DNA of 29,504 nt, taken from DATNIC01 sp035604635 (GTDB lineage: Bacteria; Vulcanimicrobiota; Vulcanimicrobiia; Vulcanimicrobiales; Vulcanimicrobiaceae). The position numbers and the translations under genes were made by a program. Every line of letters starts with the position of its first letter. The first letter of the stretch is position 1. The notes beneath the pieces are model-generated. The model worked only from the letters and a program-made list of their open reading frames with translations, was not told the DNA's origin and did not search any database. Positions 13,990-22,271 of this stretch are shown here, piece after piece. The DNA lies in the NCBI GenBank assembly GCA_035604635.1, contig DATNIC010000001.1:1-29504 (forward strand), read 5' to 3'.

Positions 13990-16179
13990 TCATTCTGCAT
14001 GAAGTGCCTCAAAAATGCGTTCGGAACTGAGAGGAAGGTCGGTGATGCGGACTCCGCAGGCGTTCGCGATCGCGTTGGCGATCGCCGGCGCGACTCCGGA
14101 GGTCGTTAGCTCCCCGATGGATTTCGCCCCGAAGGGGCCTGGACCGCTCGCCGCCCTGACGGTCGCGTAGCGGAAGGGCGGCGTATCCATCTGTGTCGGG
14201 AGCTTGTAGTCCCCCAAATTCAAGTTGACGATCTTGCCGCCCTCGACACGCAGATCTTCCATCAACGCGTGGCCGACGCCGAAGATGAAGCCGCCGTTGA
14301 CTTGGCCGCGGTAGGCGACCGGATTGATGATCGTCCCGGCGTCGGTGATCAGCAGGATATCGTGAATCGTGAACGCGCCGGTCTGGGGATCGACGGAAAG
14401 GTCGACATAATAGAGCGAAACGCCGGTCCACTCGCCCTCTCCGTGCTTCTCCTCACCGTCATAGGTTCCAACGATGTCGACGGGTCCGCTTGCCAGCAAC
14501 TCCGCCGTCGCGTCATTCCATGATTTGCCTGGATAACCGAGTGCTTCGAGACGCCGGCGCAGCTGCAGCGCGGCATCCAACGATGCGTCGCCGACGATAT
14601 GCGTCGAGCGGCTCCCGCCGACACCCGGATCGACCGGCACGTCACTGGTATTGCCGCGGCGCGCGCGGACCCTCGACGGGTCGACCTCGAGCACCGTCGC
14701 GACGACGCGCTGCACGACGGTCAAAACGCCCATCCCGACTTCCGGATTGCCGGTCCGCATATCGACGATGCCGCCGGGCAACAGCGACAAATTCACTCCG
14801 GTCTTCCCGCCGCCGATATGCCGTGCGATCAAGGAGATCCCCACGCCGCGCCCCGGTTCGCGTTTGCGACCCCAATCGACGTGCTCGCACAGCGTGTCGA
14901 TGACCGCGACGCCGTTGTAGTCCTGGTGAGGATGTCCGTCGACGTCGGTATCGCCCTCGCGCATCGCGTGGCGCCGGCGGAACTCGAGCGGATCGATCCC
15001 AAGCTCGTGCGCCATCAAATCCATGTGCGATTCGAGTGCGAAGAGGATTTGGACGTCGCCCGGCGCTCGCAGGAAACCGCCGGGCACCGTATTCGTGTAG
15101 ACCGTCATCCGCTCGACGAAGGTGTTCGCGACGTTGTACGGCGTCTTCGGTATGCGGCCCGGGATGAGGTTCGGGACGATCTTCCCCGCCGCGTAAGCTC
15201 CACCGTCAAAGACGATCTTGACGTGCAGCGCGACGATCATGCCGTCTCTCACGCCCGCACGAATCGTCGTGCGCGAGGCGTGCCGCACGCAAGTCCCTTG
15301 GATGTCGTCGAGGTACGCGCGAACGTGCTTGATCGGCCGCTTTGCGGCCGCAGCCAAATAATAACACTGAAATTCTTCGACCGAGAGCCCCTTCGCCCCG
15401 AAGTCGCCGCCGATGTAACACGGCTCGACGACGAACTTCTCCGTCGGCAATCCGGTCGAGATCGAAAGCTGGTTGCGAAGCGAGAACGGCGATTTCGTCG
15501 TCGAGATCACGTGCGTTATCGCGCCGTCGTCGATCCACACGAGCGTCGCGCGCGGCTCGATGTAGCCCGGAAACATGCGCGGCGTCGAGTACGAATGCTC
15601 GAAGATCCGGTCGGCTTGCGCGAAGCCGGCGTCGAGGTCGCCCTTGCGGACGAACTCGTAGCCCTGGACGTTCGGGTGCGGGATCGCGCTGCGCTTGGGC
15701 GGTCCCATGAACGCGTAGCGTTCGCCCTCGGGATGCAGGAGCGGCGCACCGTCTGCCAACGCCTCGCCGGGATCGAAAATTGCCGGCAGTTCTTCGTACT
15801 CGACGTCGATCGCGGCCGCCGCCGCCTCGGCGATCTCGCGGGTCTCGGCCGCGACCGCGGCGACGTAGTCGCCGATGAAGCGGACGCGGTCGTGCGCCAG
15901 GACCGGCCAGTCGAACAGGCGGCGGCCGAAGTACTTTCCGGCGACGTCCTTACCGGTGAGGATCGAATGGACGCCCTTCATCGCGCGTGCGGCGGAGACG
16001 TCGATCGAGACGATCTTCGCATGCGGTGTCGGCGAGGTGACGAACGCGGACCAAAGCATCCCCGGCATCGAGCAGTCGGCGGCATACTGCGCCCGCCCCG
16101 AAACCTTCTCGTTGCCTTCGACGCGATATTCGTCCGTTTCGAGAAGCGTCCCGGCTCGCGTCTCGAGCGTGGTCGTCAT
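13990..16179 (-). CDS. Molybdenum hydroxylase large subunit, paralogue 2 (xanthine dehydrogenase family)
   Basis: A 729-residue sister of paralogue 1, alike over its whole length (for example SMPGMLWSAFVTSPTPHAKI and REPGRGVGI), which points to tandem duplication. It keeps GGDFGAKG, GGFLRAPGDVQ, GGSRSTH and the terminal GAKSIGELTTSG with the catalytic glutamate. Differences cluster in segments such as KSPFSLRNQLSISTGLP, where paralogue 1 has KSPYGLRDQMALCIGIP, so the two may accept different substrates or ligands. The ATG at 16179 overlaps the stop of paralogue 3 as ATGA, meaning coupled translation. The frame remains open further upstream to 16704, but that is out-of-frame paralogue 3 sequence. 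The gene ends just before repeat copy A. Confidence 0.88.
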   Translation of the reverse strand: MTTTLETRAGTLLETDEYRVEGNEKVSGRAQYAADCSMPGMLWSAFVTSPTPHAKIVSIDVSAARAMKGVHSILTGKDVAGKYFGRRLFDWPVLAHDRVRFIGDYVAAVAAETREIAEAAAAAIDVEYEELPAIFDPGEALADGAPLLHPEGERYAFMGPPKRSAIPHPNVQGYEFVRKGDLDAGFAQADRIFEHSYSTPRMFPGYIEPRATLVWIDDGAITHVISTTKSPFSLRNQLSISTGLPTEKFVVEPCYIGGDFGAKGLSVEEFQCYYLAAAAKRPIKHVRAYLDDIQGTCVRHASRTTIRAGVRDGMIVALHVKIVFDGGAYAAGKIVPNLIPGRIPKTPYNVANTFVERMTVYTNTVPGGFLRAPGDVQILFALESHMDLMAHELGIDPLEFRRRHAMREGDTDVDGHPHQDYNGVAVIDTLCEHVDWGRKREPGRGVGISLIARHIGGGKTGVNLSLLPGGIVDMRTGNPEVGMGVLTVVQRVVATVLEVDPSRVRARRGNTSDVPVDPGVGGSRSTHIVGDASLDAALQLRRRLEALGYPGKSWNDATAELLASGPVDIVGTYDGEEKHGEGEWTGVSLYYVDLSVDPQTGAFTIHDILLITDAGTIINPVAYRGQVNGGFIFGVGHALMEDLRVEGGKIVNLNLGDYKLPTQMDTPPFRYATVRAASGPGPFGAKSIGELTTSGVAPAIANAIANACGVRITDLPLSSERIFEALHAE

Positions 16180-18362
16180 CGCTGCAATGCCTCGAAAATT
16201 CGCTCGGACGTAAGCGGAAGAGTCGTCACGCGAATACCGCACGCATCGGCGACCGCGTTTGCGATCGCGGGCGGGACCCCCGAAGTGCTCACCTCGCCGG
16301 CCATCTTCGCGCCCCATGGGCCGGGCCCGCGTTTGGTCGGCAGATAGACGACCCGCAGCGGCGGCATGTCCGCCTGCGTCGGCAGCTTGTACTCGCCGAG
16401 ATTGAGGTTGACGATCTTGCCGTCCTCGACGACGAGCTCTTCGGTCAACGCGTGACCGATGCCGAAGCTGAAGCCGCCGTTGACCTGCCCGCGATGCGCG
16501 ACCGGATTGATGATCGTCCCGACGTCGACGACGAAGACGACATCGTGGATCTCGAGCGCTCCCGTTTGGGGATCGACGCTGAGTTCGACGCAATAGGCGT
16601 TGAAGTCGTGCCATTCCGGCTCGCCGTGCTTGTGTTCTCCGTCGTGCGTCCCCGTAATATCGACGGGCCCTTTGCGCAAGAGCGCCTTGACAGCTTCGTC
16701 CCACGCGACCTGCGGATAGCCGACCTCTTCGAGCATCGCGCGCAGCTGCTCGGCGCCGTTCATTGCGGCCATCCCCCCGACGTGCGTGACGCGGCTCGCA
16801 CCGACCCCAGGGTCCGGCGGGACGCTCCCGGTCGCGCCGCGCGCGACACAGATCCGATCGGTCTCGATCTCGAGCACGTGCGCGATGACCCGCGCGATGA
16901 CGGTGAACGTCCCGACGCCCTGTTCCGTCGTCCCGGTCCGCACGCGGATCGTCCCGTCGGGATCGAGGCCAATCTTCAAGCTGGTCTTGCCCATCCCGAC
17001 GTGCCGCGTCGTCAATCCGATCCCGCGACCGCGTCCCTCCGGAAGAGCCTTGCCCCAGTCGACGGCTTTTCTCAAACCCTCGAGGACGTCGACCGCGCGC
17101 GCTTCGTGATACGGCGTCCCGTCGATGTCGATCTCACCGTCGCGAATCGCGTTCTTGAGGCGAAACTCAAGCGGGTCGGCGCCCAATTCGCGCGCGATCA
17201 TGTCGACGTGAGATTCGAGCGCGAACATGATCTGGACGTCGGCCGGCGCGCGGACGTGCCCGGCGGGGACGGTGTTCGTGTACGCGCAGATTCGCTCCAT
17301 GCGCGAGTTGCGGAAATAGTACGGCGTCTTCGGCGTGACGCCCGGGATCAATTGCGGGACCGGTTTACCCGCGGCATACGCGCCGCCGTTGAAAACGAGC
17401 CGCGCGTCGAACGCGACGAACCTGCCGTCGGCGTCGACCCCGCTGCGGAACGTGATCTTCGAAGCGTGACGGACGTTGGTCGACTGAATGTCGTCGAGGT
17501 ACGTGCGGACGTACTTGACCGGACGGCCGGTCGCCCGCGCCAAGTAGTAGCACTGGAACTCTTCGATCGAAAGCCCCTTCGAGCCGAAGTCGCCGCCGAT
17601 GAAGCTCGGCTCGATGACGATCTTCTCGGGCGGGAGCCCCGTGCACGTCGCCATCTGGTTGCGCAAGCCGTACGGCGACTTATTCGTCGTCACGACGTGG
17701 ACGACGTCGTCCCGGTCGATCCAGACGAGCGTCGCTCGCGGCTCGATATATCCGGCAAAGTAGCGCGGCGTCGTGAACGTGTGCTCGAAGACCCTCGCAG
17801 CCTTGGCGAAGCCTGCCTCGACGTCGCCCTGTTTCATCAGGTTGTAACCCTGCATGTTCAGATGCGGGACCGGCGGCCGCTGCTTTCCATTATATGCGTA
17901 GTTCTCGGGACGCTCGTGAAGGGTGACGGCGTCCTTCCCGATCGCCTCCTCGGGATCGAAGACCGCCGGCAACTCGGCGTAGTCGACCTCGATCAGCCCA
18001 ACTGCTTCGAGCGCGGCCTCGCGCGTCTGCGCTGCAGCGGCGGCAACGTAGTCGCCGATGAAGCGAACCTTCTCGTAGGCCAGCACCGGCCAATCGAAGA
18101 GGACGCGGCCGAGCCGCCGCTCGCCGATGTCGGCGCCGGTGAGGACCGCAACGACCCCGGGCACTTCTTTGGCCTTGCGCGTATCGATGGACCCGATCTT
18201 GGCGTGCGCAACCGGGCTCGTCAAGAACGCCGCCCACAGCATCCCATCCATCACGAAGTCGGCGGAATACTGGGCCTGGCCCGATACTTTTTCGCGTCCC
18301 TCGACGCGAATCTCGTCGCGCTCGAGCGCCCCCGGGCGTGACGGTGCTTGCGTTACCGTCAT
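16176..18362 (-). CDS. Molybdenum hydroxylase large subunit, paralogue 3 (xanthine dehydrogenase family)
   Basis: A 728-residue large subunit, first of the three in transcription order and the most divergent. GGDFGSKG replaces GGEFGAKG, the central loop reads AGHVRAPADVQ instead of GGFLRAPGDVQ, GASRVTH replaces GGSR.TH, and the C-terminal segment is GAKMAGEVSTSG, still with the glutamate. The CoxL loop AYxCSFR is absent. It shares the small and medium subunits with paralogues 1 and 2 unless others exist elsewhere. ATG 18362 follows the CoxG-like gene by seven bases, with GGAT just upstream. Loss of glycines in the central loop, which lies near the molybdenum site in this family, suggests an altered substrate pocket; that is inference. 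Confidence 0.88.
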   Translation of the reverse strand: MTVTQAPSRPGALERDEIRVEGREKVSGQAQYSADFVMDGMLWAAFLTSPVAHAKIGSIDTRKAKEVPGVVAVLTGADIGERRLGRVLFDWPVLAYEKVRFIGDYVAAAAAQTREAALEAVGLIEVDYAELPAVFDPEEAIGKDAVTLHERPENYAYNGKQRPPVPHLNMQGYNLMKQGDVEAGFAKAARVFEHTFTTPRYFAGYIEPRATLVWIDRDDVVHVVTTNKSPYGLRNQMATCTGLPPEKIVIEPSFIGGDFGSKGLSIEEFQCYYLARATGRPVKYVRTYLDDIQSTNVRHASKITFRSGVDADGRFVAFDARLVFNGGAYAAGKPVPQLIPGVTPKTPYYFRNSRMERICAYTNTVPAGHVRAPADVQIMFALESHVDMIARELGADPLEFRLKNAIRDGEIDIDGTPYHEARAVDVLEGLRKAVDWGKALPEGRGRGIGLTTRHVGMGKTSLKIGLDPDGTIRVRTGTTEQGVGTFTVIARVIAHVLEIETDRICVARGATGSVPPDPGVGASRVTHVGGMAAMNGAEQLRAMLEEVGYPQVAWDEAVKALLRKGPVDITGTHDGEHKHGEPEWHDFNAYCVELSVDPQTGALEIHDVVFVVDVGTIINPVAHRGQVNGGFSFGIGHALTEELVVEDGKIVNLNLGEYKLPTQADMPPLRVVYLPTKRGPGPWGAKMAGEVSTSGVPPAIANAVADACGIRVTTLPLTSERIFEALQR

Positions 18363-18369
18363 CGCGCGA

Positions 18370-18831
18370 TTATCCGACCGGGTTGGTGGAGAGTGCCTTC
18401 TTCATGTTCTCGACGATCTCGCCGACGGTCTGATCGGCCTTCTTACGGATGATCGGCTGCCCGAAGTCGCCGATTCGCCCGAGCACTTGCGCATCCGTGA
18501 CGATCTTGAGCGTCGTCGACGCAGGCGACGTGCCGCCGAGCTCCATCGTCATCTGCGCCTTGACCGCGCCGCCGATCCGCTTGTCGGCCGCATCCACGGC
18601 GAGCACGGCGCGCCCCGCGGCTTCATCTTTTTCGACGATCGACAGGTCGCTCTTCAGCGCGAGGCCGATCGGGCCGACGCGAACCTTCATCGTCGCGCGA
18701 TACTTGTCGCCGCCGAGATCTTCGAGCCCCTCGAGCCCCGGGACGCACTTTGCTACGCTCGGGACGTCCATCACGAATGCCCAAACGCGATCGCGTGCCG
18801 CCGGCAGCTCGACCGTATGTTCGAATTTCAC
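18370..18831 (-). CDS. CoxG-like SRPBCC-family protein
   Basis: A 153-residue START/SRPBCC-fold protein resembling CO dehydrogenase subunit G. It opens VKFEHTVELPAARDRVWAFVMDVPSVAKCVPGLEG, in which the 'VW.F..D...va.C.PG' pattern is typical of CoxG, and continues GDKYRATMKVRVGPIGL. Such proteins accompany molybdenum hydroxylases and have been linked to membrane attachment or quinone delivery. The typical hydrophobic C-terminal anchor is not obvious here; the protein ends MKKALSTNPVG. GTG 18831 is preferred over an upstream ATG at 18942, because AAGGA lies seven bases before it and the longer form would run through the FAD-subunit gene out of frame. The genes on both sides are 7-10 bases away. 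Confidence 0.85.
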   Translation of the reverse strand: MKFEHTVELPAARDRVWAFVMDVPSVAKCVPGLEGLEDLGGDKYRATMKVRVGPIGLALKSDLSIVEKDEAAGRAVLAVDAADKRIGGAVKAQMTMELGGTSPASTTLKIVTDAQVLGRIGDFGQPIIRKKADQTVGEIVENMKKALSTNPVG

Positions 18832-18838
18832 GCTGCTA

Positions 18839-18843
18839 TCCTT
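18839..18843 (-). promoter_or_regulatory. Ribosome-binding site deciding the CoxG-like start
   Basis: AAGGA on the minus strand lies seven bases before GTG 18831 and overlaps the TAA stop of the FAD-subunit gene. It supports the short CoxG-like protein over a form starting at 18942. Confidence 0.6.
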
Positions 18844-19699
18844 ATTTGATGAGGCTCTTGATCGCGCGCTCGGTCCAGACGCGCGCCATCTCGCGCTTGT
18901 ACTTCGCGGAGCCGCGAATGTCGTCGAGCGGATCGACTTCATCGCGCACGAGGGCCGCCGCTTCCGCGACGATCTTGTCCGTGAGCTTTTTCCCCTTCAG
19001 TGCGGCCTCGGTCTTCGGCGCGCGCAACGGCGTCGGGCCAAGCGCACCCAAACCGATGCGGATATCTTCGCACGTTCCGCCGCTGCCGAGCTTCATGACG
19101 ACGGCGACCGCGACGGTCGCATAATCATCCTTCGACTGCGGCAAAAACTTGACGTACGTCCCCTTCACCCCTGAAGGTTGCGGCGGGATCCGTACTGCGG
19201 TGACGATCTCCCCGGACTCGAGGGCGACTTCGAAAAAATCGCGGAAGAACTCGGTCGTGGGGATCGTGCGCGACTTTCCGTCGGAGGCGACAACGATCTC
19301 GGCGTTGAGAGCGAGGAGCATCGGCGGGGGATCCTGCGCCGGATCGGCGTGGACGACGTTCCCGCCGATCGTCGCCTGATTGCGAATCCGGACCGTCGCG
19401 ACGTGGCCGAACGTCTCGCACAACGCCGGGAAGAAGCGCGCGACCATCGCCGAGCGTTCGACCTCGCGATGCGTGGTGAGCGCGCCGATTTCGATCCCGC
19501 CCTGCGCGGTCGGCGCAATCCCGCGCAGCTCGCGCAGCTTGCGCATCCCGATGACGTGCTTGGGCTGCACGAGGCCCTGGCGCATCATGATGACGAGATT
19601 CGTCCCGCCGGCGATCAACTGCGCATCGTCGCCGTATTTCTTGAAGAGCGAGAGCGCCTCCGCGAGTGAGGCCGGTTCGTGGTAATCGAAGGTCGTCAT
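18842..19699 (-). CDS. Molybdenum hydroxylase FAD-binding medium subunit
   Basis: A 285-residue CoxM/XdhB-type subunit of the vanillyl-alcohol-oxidase FAD fold, which passes electrons from the [2Fe-2S] subunit to an acceptor. FDYHEPASLAEALSL opens the protein. AGGTNLV (30-36) and RNQATIGGNVVHADPAQDPPPMLLAL (about 105-130) are the two FAD-pyrophosphate/isoalloxazine motifs. The C-terminal CO_deh_flav_C part has RIGLGALGPTPLRAPKTEA and KYKREMARVWTERAI. ATG 19699 overlaps the TGA of the upstream [2Fe-2S] gene (ATGA), fixing the start. The order small, medium, CoxG, large differs from coxMSL, where the medium subunit comes first. Confidence 0.92.
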   Translation of the reverse strand: MTTFDYHEPASLAEALSLFKKYGDDAQLIAGGTNLVIMMRQGLVQPKHVIGMRKLRELRGIAPTAQGGIEIGALTTHREVERSAMVARFFPALCETFGHVATVRIRNQATIGGNVVHADPAQDPPPMLLALNAEIVVASDGKSRTIPTTEFFRDFFEVALESGEIVTAVRIPPQPSGVKGTYVKFLPQSKDDYATVAVAVVMKLGSGGTCEDIRIGLGALGPTPLRAPKTEAALKGKKLTDKIVAEAAALVRDEVDPLDDIRGSAKYKREMARVWTERAIKSLIK

Positions 19700-20166
19700 G
19701 CGGAAGCCTCCGCGGCGGCCTGGATCGCCTCGACGATCTGGTAGTAGCCGGTGCAGCGGCACAGGTTGCCCATCATCCAGGCCTTGATCTCGTCGACGCT
19801 CGGATGCGGGTTGGACTGCAAGAGCGCGGTCGCGGACATCAGCTGTCCCGAAGTACAGATTCCGCACTGGAAGCCGCCCTTACGAATGAAGGCGTCCTGG
19901 AGGGGCGTCAACTCGCCGTCCTTTGCCAGCCCTTCGACCGTCGTGACCGAGGAGCCGTCGACGAAGACGGCCGGCGTCAGGCATGCCGAGGTGACCTCCC
20001 CGTCGATGATCACGCTGCATGCCCCGCAGACCCCGACGCTGCAGCCTTCCTTTGTACCGGTCAGGCCGCAGTCGTAGCGCAGAAGATCGATCAGCAACCG
20101 ACCGGCCTCCACGCTGACCGTCCGCTTCTGCCCGTTGAGTTCGAATTGAATGTTGTGAGTGCTCAT
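19696..20166 (-). CDS. Molybdenum hydroxylase [2Fe-2S] small subunit
   Basis: A 156-residue subunit with two iron-sulfur domains. The N-terminal plant-ferredoxin-like cluster has GTKEGCSVGVCGACSVIIDG followed by SAC. The C-terminal helical cluster has QCGICTSGQ and GNLCRCTGYYQIVEAI. It carries electrons from the molybdenum centre to FAD. It has no signal peptide, so the enzyme is probably cytoplasmic. ATG 20166 has AGGGGGAG one base upstream; in-frame sequence further upstream is out-of-frame aminotransferase. It is the first molybdenum-enzyme gene and lies only 32 bases after the aminotransferase gene, with no recognisable promoter between, so transcription may read through from Region 3. 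Confidence 0.94.
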   Translation of the reverse strand: MSTHNIQFELNGQKRTVSVEAGRLLIDLLRYDCGLTGTKEGCSVGVCGACSVIIDGEVTSACLTPAVFVDGSSVTTVEGLAKDGELTPLQDAFIRKGGFQCGICTSGQLMSATALLQSNPHPSVDEIKAWMMGNLCRCTGYYQIVEAIQAAAEASA

Positions 20167-20198
20167 GCTCCCCCTAAGGAAACCTGGGCCGAGTTCTA

Positions 20199-21335
20199 CT
20201 AGGGTTGTTGCGAGCCCCCTCTGACCATGCTCGAGGCGGCGATCTGCTCGTATCCGCGGCGGATCGCCTCCGGCGGGCCGACGAAGCTCGTGCGCAGCCA
20301 GCCTTCGAAGGCGTCGCCGAAGATCGCGCCCGGAATTGCGATCACGTTCTTGCGTTCGATGAGCTCGAGCGCAAAACGCAATGAGTCGCCGCCGACGCGC
20401 ACCGCCAGAAAGAAGGCGCCGTCGGGTTCGATGAACGTGAGACCCGCGTCCCGCGCGACCGCGACAACCGCATCGCGCCGCGTCCGGTACCAGTTGCGGT
20501 TGGCAGCGATCGCGCCGTTGCGAAAAATCTCGAGCGCGACGCGCTGCGCGAAAGTGCTGGCGCACGACGTCGTCCACGCGTGCATTTTGACGATCTCCGG
20601 CATGACCTCGCTCGGCCCGATCACCCAACCCAAACGCAACCCGGTCAGCGAATTGCTCTTCGAGAGCGAGTTGACCGAAATCGTTTGAGGATAGACCTCC
20701 GCGAACCAGCCGGCGTCCTCACGATAGATCTGCTCGCGATAGACCTCGTCATGGAGAACGTGGACGGGGGGCCCGGGGCGATCGCCAAGCGCCTTCGCGA
20801 CTCGCGTGACGGCGTCGCGCGAGATCGTGCGCCCGGTCGGATTGCACGGCGAGCACACGACGATCATCCGCGTCTTCGGACCGATCGATTCGAGGATCTT
20901 TTCAGGATCGAACGCGAAGCCGTCGGCTGCGCTCATCGAGACGGTGCGGACGGCGATCCCTTCAACCTGGGCGATCTTGACGTAGACGGCGAAGGCCGGC
21001 TCGACAACGAGCAATTCGTCTCGCGCCGGATCGAGCAACGTCTTGATCGCGCAGTACACCGCCTCTTGCGAACCGGTCGTGATGCACACGTTCTCGGCGC
21101 GCGCGAGCTGCGGAAAGTCGTAGTGCGCGGCGATAGCGGCGCGCAGCTCCGGATCCCCGACGTTGGGCGTATATCGGCAGCCGTGCTCGGCAACCCAGCG
21201 CGTCGCCGCCTCGAACGGTGCGATGTCGGGCATCAGCGTCGGCTCCCCCAAGCCGAGGTCGATCGATTCGGCATTGCGCTTCGCGTTGAGCGCCCGAATC
21301 ATCGAGGCTGGAACTTCGACGACTCTAGGATTCAT
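20199..21335 (-). CDS. Class I/II PLP-dependent aminotransferase, possible N-succinyl-diaminopimelate aminotransferase
   Basis: A 378-residue fold-type I aminotransferase. LGLGEPTLMP, YTPNVGDPELRAAIAAHY, TTGSQEAV (PLP phosphate loop), SPCNPTG with N165, HDEVY (195-199), and the Schiff-base lysine K226 in SLSKSNSLTGLRLGW are all present. The C-terminal arginine that binds the substrate carboxylate is in GWLRTSF. The neighbouring dapD supplies N-succinyl-2-amino-6-oxopimelate, so a DapC role in lysine and cell-wall precursor synthesis is the best guess; a general aspartate- or alanine-type aminotransferase cannot be excluded. The start ATG has GGAG ten bases upstream, supplied by repeat copy B. 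Confidence 0.85.
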   Translation of the reverse strand: MNPRVVEVPASMIRALNAKRNAESIDLGLGEPTLMPDIAPFEAATRWVAEHGCRYTPNVGDPELRAAIAAHYDFPQLARAENVCITTGSQEAVYCAIKTLLDPARDELLVVEPAFAVYVKIAQVEGIAVRTVSMSAADGFAFDPEKILESIGPKTRMIVVCSPCNPTGRTISRDAVTRVAKALGDRPGPPVHVLHDEVYREQIYREDAGWFAEVYPQTISVNSLSKSNSLTGLRLGWVIGPSEVMPEIVKMHAWTTSCASTFAQRVALEIFRNGAIAANRNWYRTRRDAVVAVARDAGLTFIEPDGAFFLAVRVGGDSLRFALELIERKNVIAIPGAIFGDAFEGWLRTSFVGPPEAIRRGYEQIAASSMVRGGSQQP

Positions 21336-21340
21336 GTGTA

Positions 21341-21450
21341 AGGCGCTCCGGGCCTAGCCCTCCGCGCCCCCCATGCTGACGCATGGGGCCCCCAAACCGC
21401 ATGGGCGCTCTCGATCATCTTCCATAGTACCATTCCCCGAGGGCGCCCGT
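21341..21450 (-). repeat. Structured intergenic element, copy B (two stems plus ribosome-binding site)
   Basis: It fills the 114-base gap between dapD and the aminotransferase gene. It shares identical blocks with copy A (13881-13985): GGCGCTCCG (21342-21350), TCCGCGCCCCCCA (21361-21373), TGGGGCCCCCAAACCG (21384-21399), and the closing GCCCGT. Stem 1 is CCCCATGC-TGAC-GCATGGGG (21369-21388), where a C-G pair of copy A has become T-A. Stem 2 pairs GGGCGC (21403-21408) with GCGCCC (21443-21448), where a C-G pair has become G-C. The last base is also part of the dapD stop codon. Its minus-strand end gives GGAG ten bases before the next ATG. Confidence 0.75.
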
Positions 21451-22271
21451 CAGACAGCTACCTCATAATCGCGCAGCACGCGTTCGAGCGAGACTTTGCG
21501 GTCGGTCTCCTCGCTGCGCGTCCCTATGACGAGCGCACAGGGCGCGCCGAACTCGCCGGCCGGAAAAGACTTCAGCACGGTCCCGGGGATGACGACGCTG
21601 CGTGCCTCGATGCGACCGCGCGTCGTGATCGGCGTCGCCCCGCGGACGTCGACGATCGAGGTCGTCGCGGTAAGGACGACGCCGGCCCCGAGGACCGCTT
21701 CGCGACCGACGCGCACGCCCTCGACGACGATGCAGCGCGAACCGATGAACGCCCCGTCCTCCACGATAACGGGCTGCGCCTGCGGCGGCTCCAGCACGCC
21801 TCCGATTCCGACGCCGCCGGCGAGGTGGACGTTCTTTCCGATTTGCGCGCAGGAGCCGACGGTCGCCCACGTATCGACCATCGTCCCTTCGTCGACGTAC
21901 GCACCGATGTTGACGTACCCCGGCATGAGCACGACGCCGCGCGCCAAGAACGATCCATAGCGCGCGACGCCCGGCGGTACGCAGCGCACTCCGGCTTTCG
22001 CGTAGTCGCGCTTCGTCACGATCTTGTCAAAGTATGCGAGCGGCCGTCCGTCGCCCATCAGCTCGCTATCCCGGCGCGCGAAATAGAGGAGAATCGCTTT
22101 TTTCACCCAGGCGTGCGTGATCCACTCATCACCCGAGGGCGCGCACACGCGCAAGCGACCTTTGTCCAAGAGATCGATCACCTTGTCGATCACCTTTCCG
22201 GCCTTGGTTCGCACGGCACGCGGATCGCCGGCAAGCTCCTCGATACGCGACTGCATCTCTTCGATTGTCAT
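21450..22271 (-). CDS. dapD: 2,3,4,5-tetrahydropyridine-2,6-dicarboxylate N-succinyltransferase
   Basis: A 273-residue trimeric acyltransferase that transfers succinyl from succinyl-CoA to tetrahydrodipicolinate in the succinylase branch of diaminopimelate/lysine synthesis. The N-terminal helical domain has EWITHAWVKKAILLYFARRDSE (49-70). The left-handed beta-helix follows with the near-invariant stretch YVDEGTMVDTWATVGSCAQIGKNVHLAGGVGIGGVLEP (125-162). A short C-terminal domain reads TRGRIEARSVVIPGTVLKSFPAGEF. Length and motifs match the proteobacterial DapD type. It is divergent from the transketolase gene and first in a minus-strand series. The ATG is preceded by an A-rich AGAAAA and not by a strong Shine-Dalgarno. 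Confidence 0.96.
   Translation of the reverse strand: MTIEEMQSRIEELAGDPRAVRTKAGKVIDKVIDLLDKGRLRVCAPSGDEWITHAWVKKAILLYFARRDSELMGDGRPLAYFDKIVTKRDYAKAGVRCVPPGVARYGSFLARGVVLMPGYVNIGAYVDEGTMVDTWATVGSCAQIGKNVHLAGGVGIGGVLEPPQAQPVIVEDGAFIGSRCIVVEGVRVGREAVLGAGVVLTATTSIVDVRGATPITTRGRIEARSVVIPGTVLKSFPAGEFGAPCALVIGTRSEETDRKVSLERVLRDYEVAV

Noticed and set aside
16180..16704. Upstream extension of the paralogue 2 frame
   Set aside because: It reads through paralogue 3 in another frame; ATG 16179 gives a start aligned with the other two paralogues.
14599..18341. Two long plus-strand frames (582 and 629 codons) opposite the large-subunit genes
   Set aside because: They mirror conserved minus-strand coding sequence, are Arg/Asp/Val-rich, and show no recognisable domain.
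11683..18362. Assignment of the large subunits as aerobic CO dehydrogenase (CoxL)
   Set aside because: CoxG-like and CoxS/CoxM-like neighbours suggest it, but neither AYxCSFR (form I) nor AYRGAGR (form II) is present at the active-site loop.
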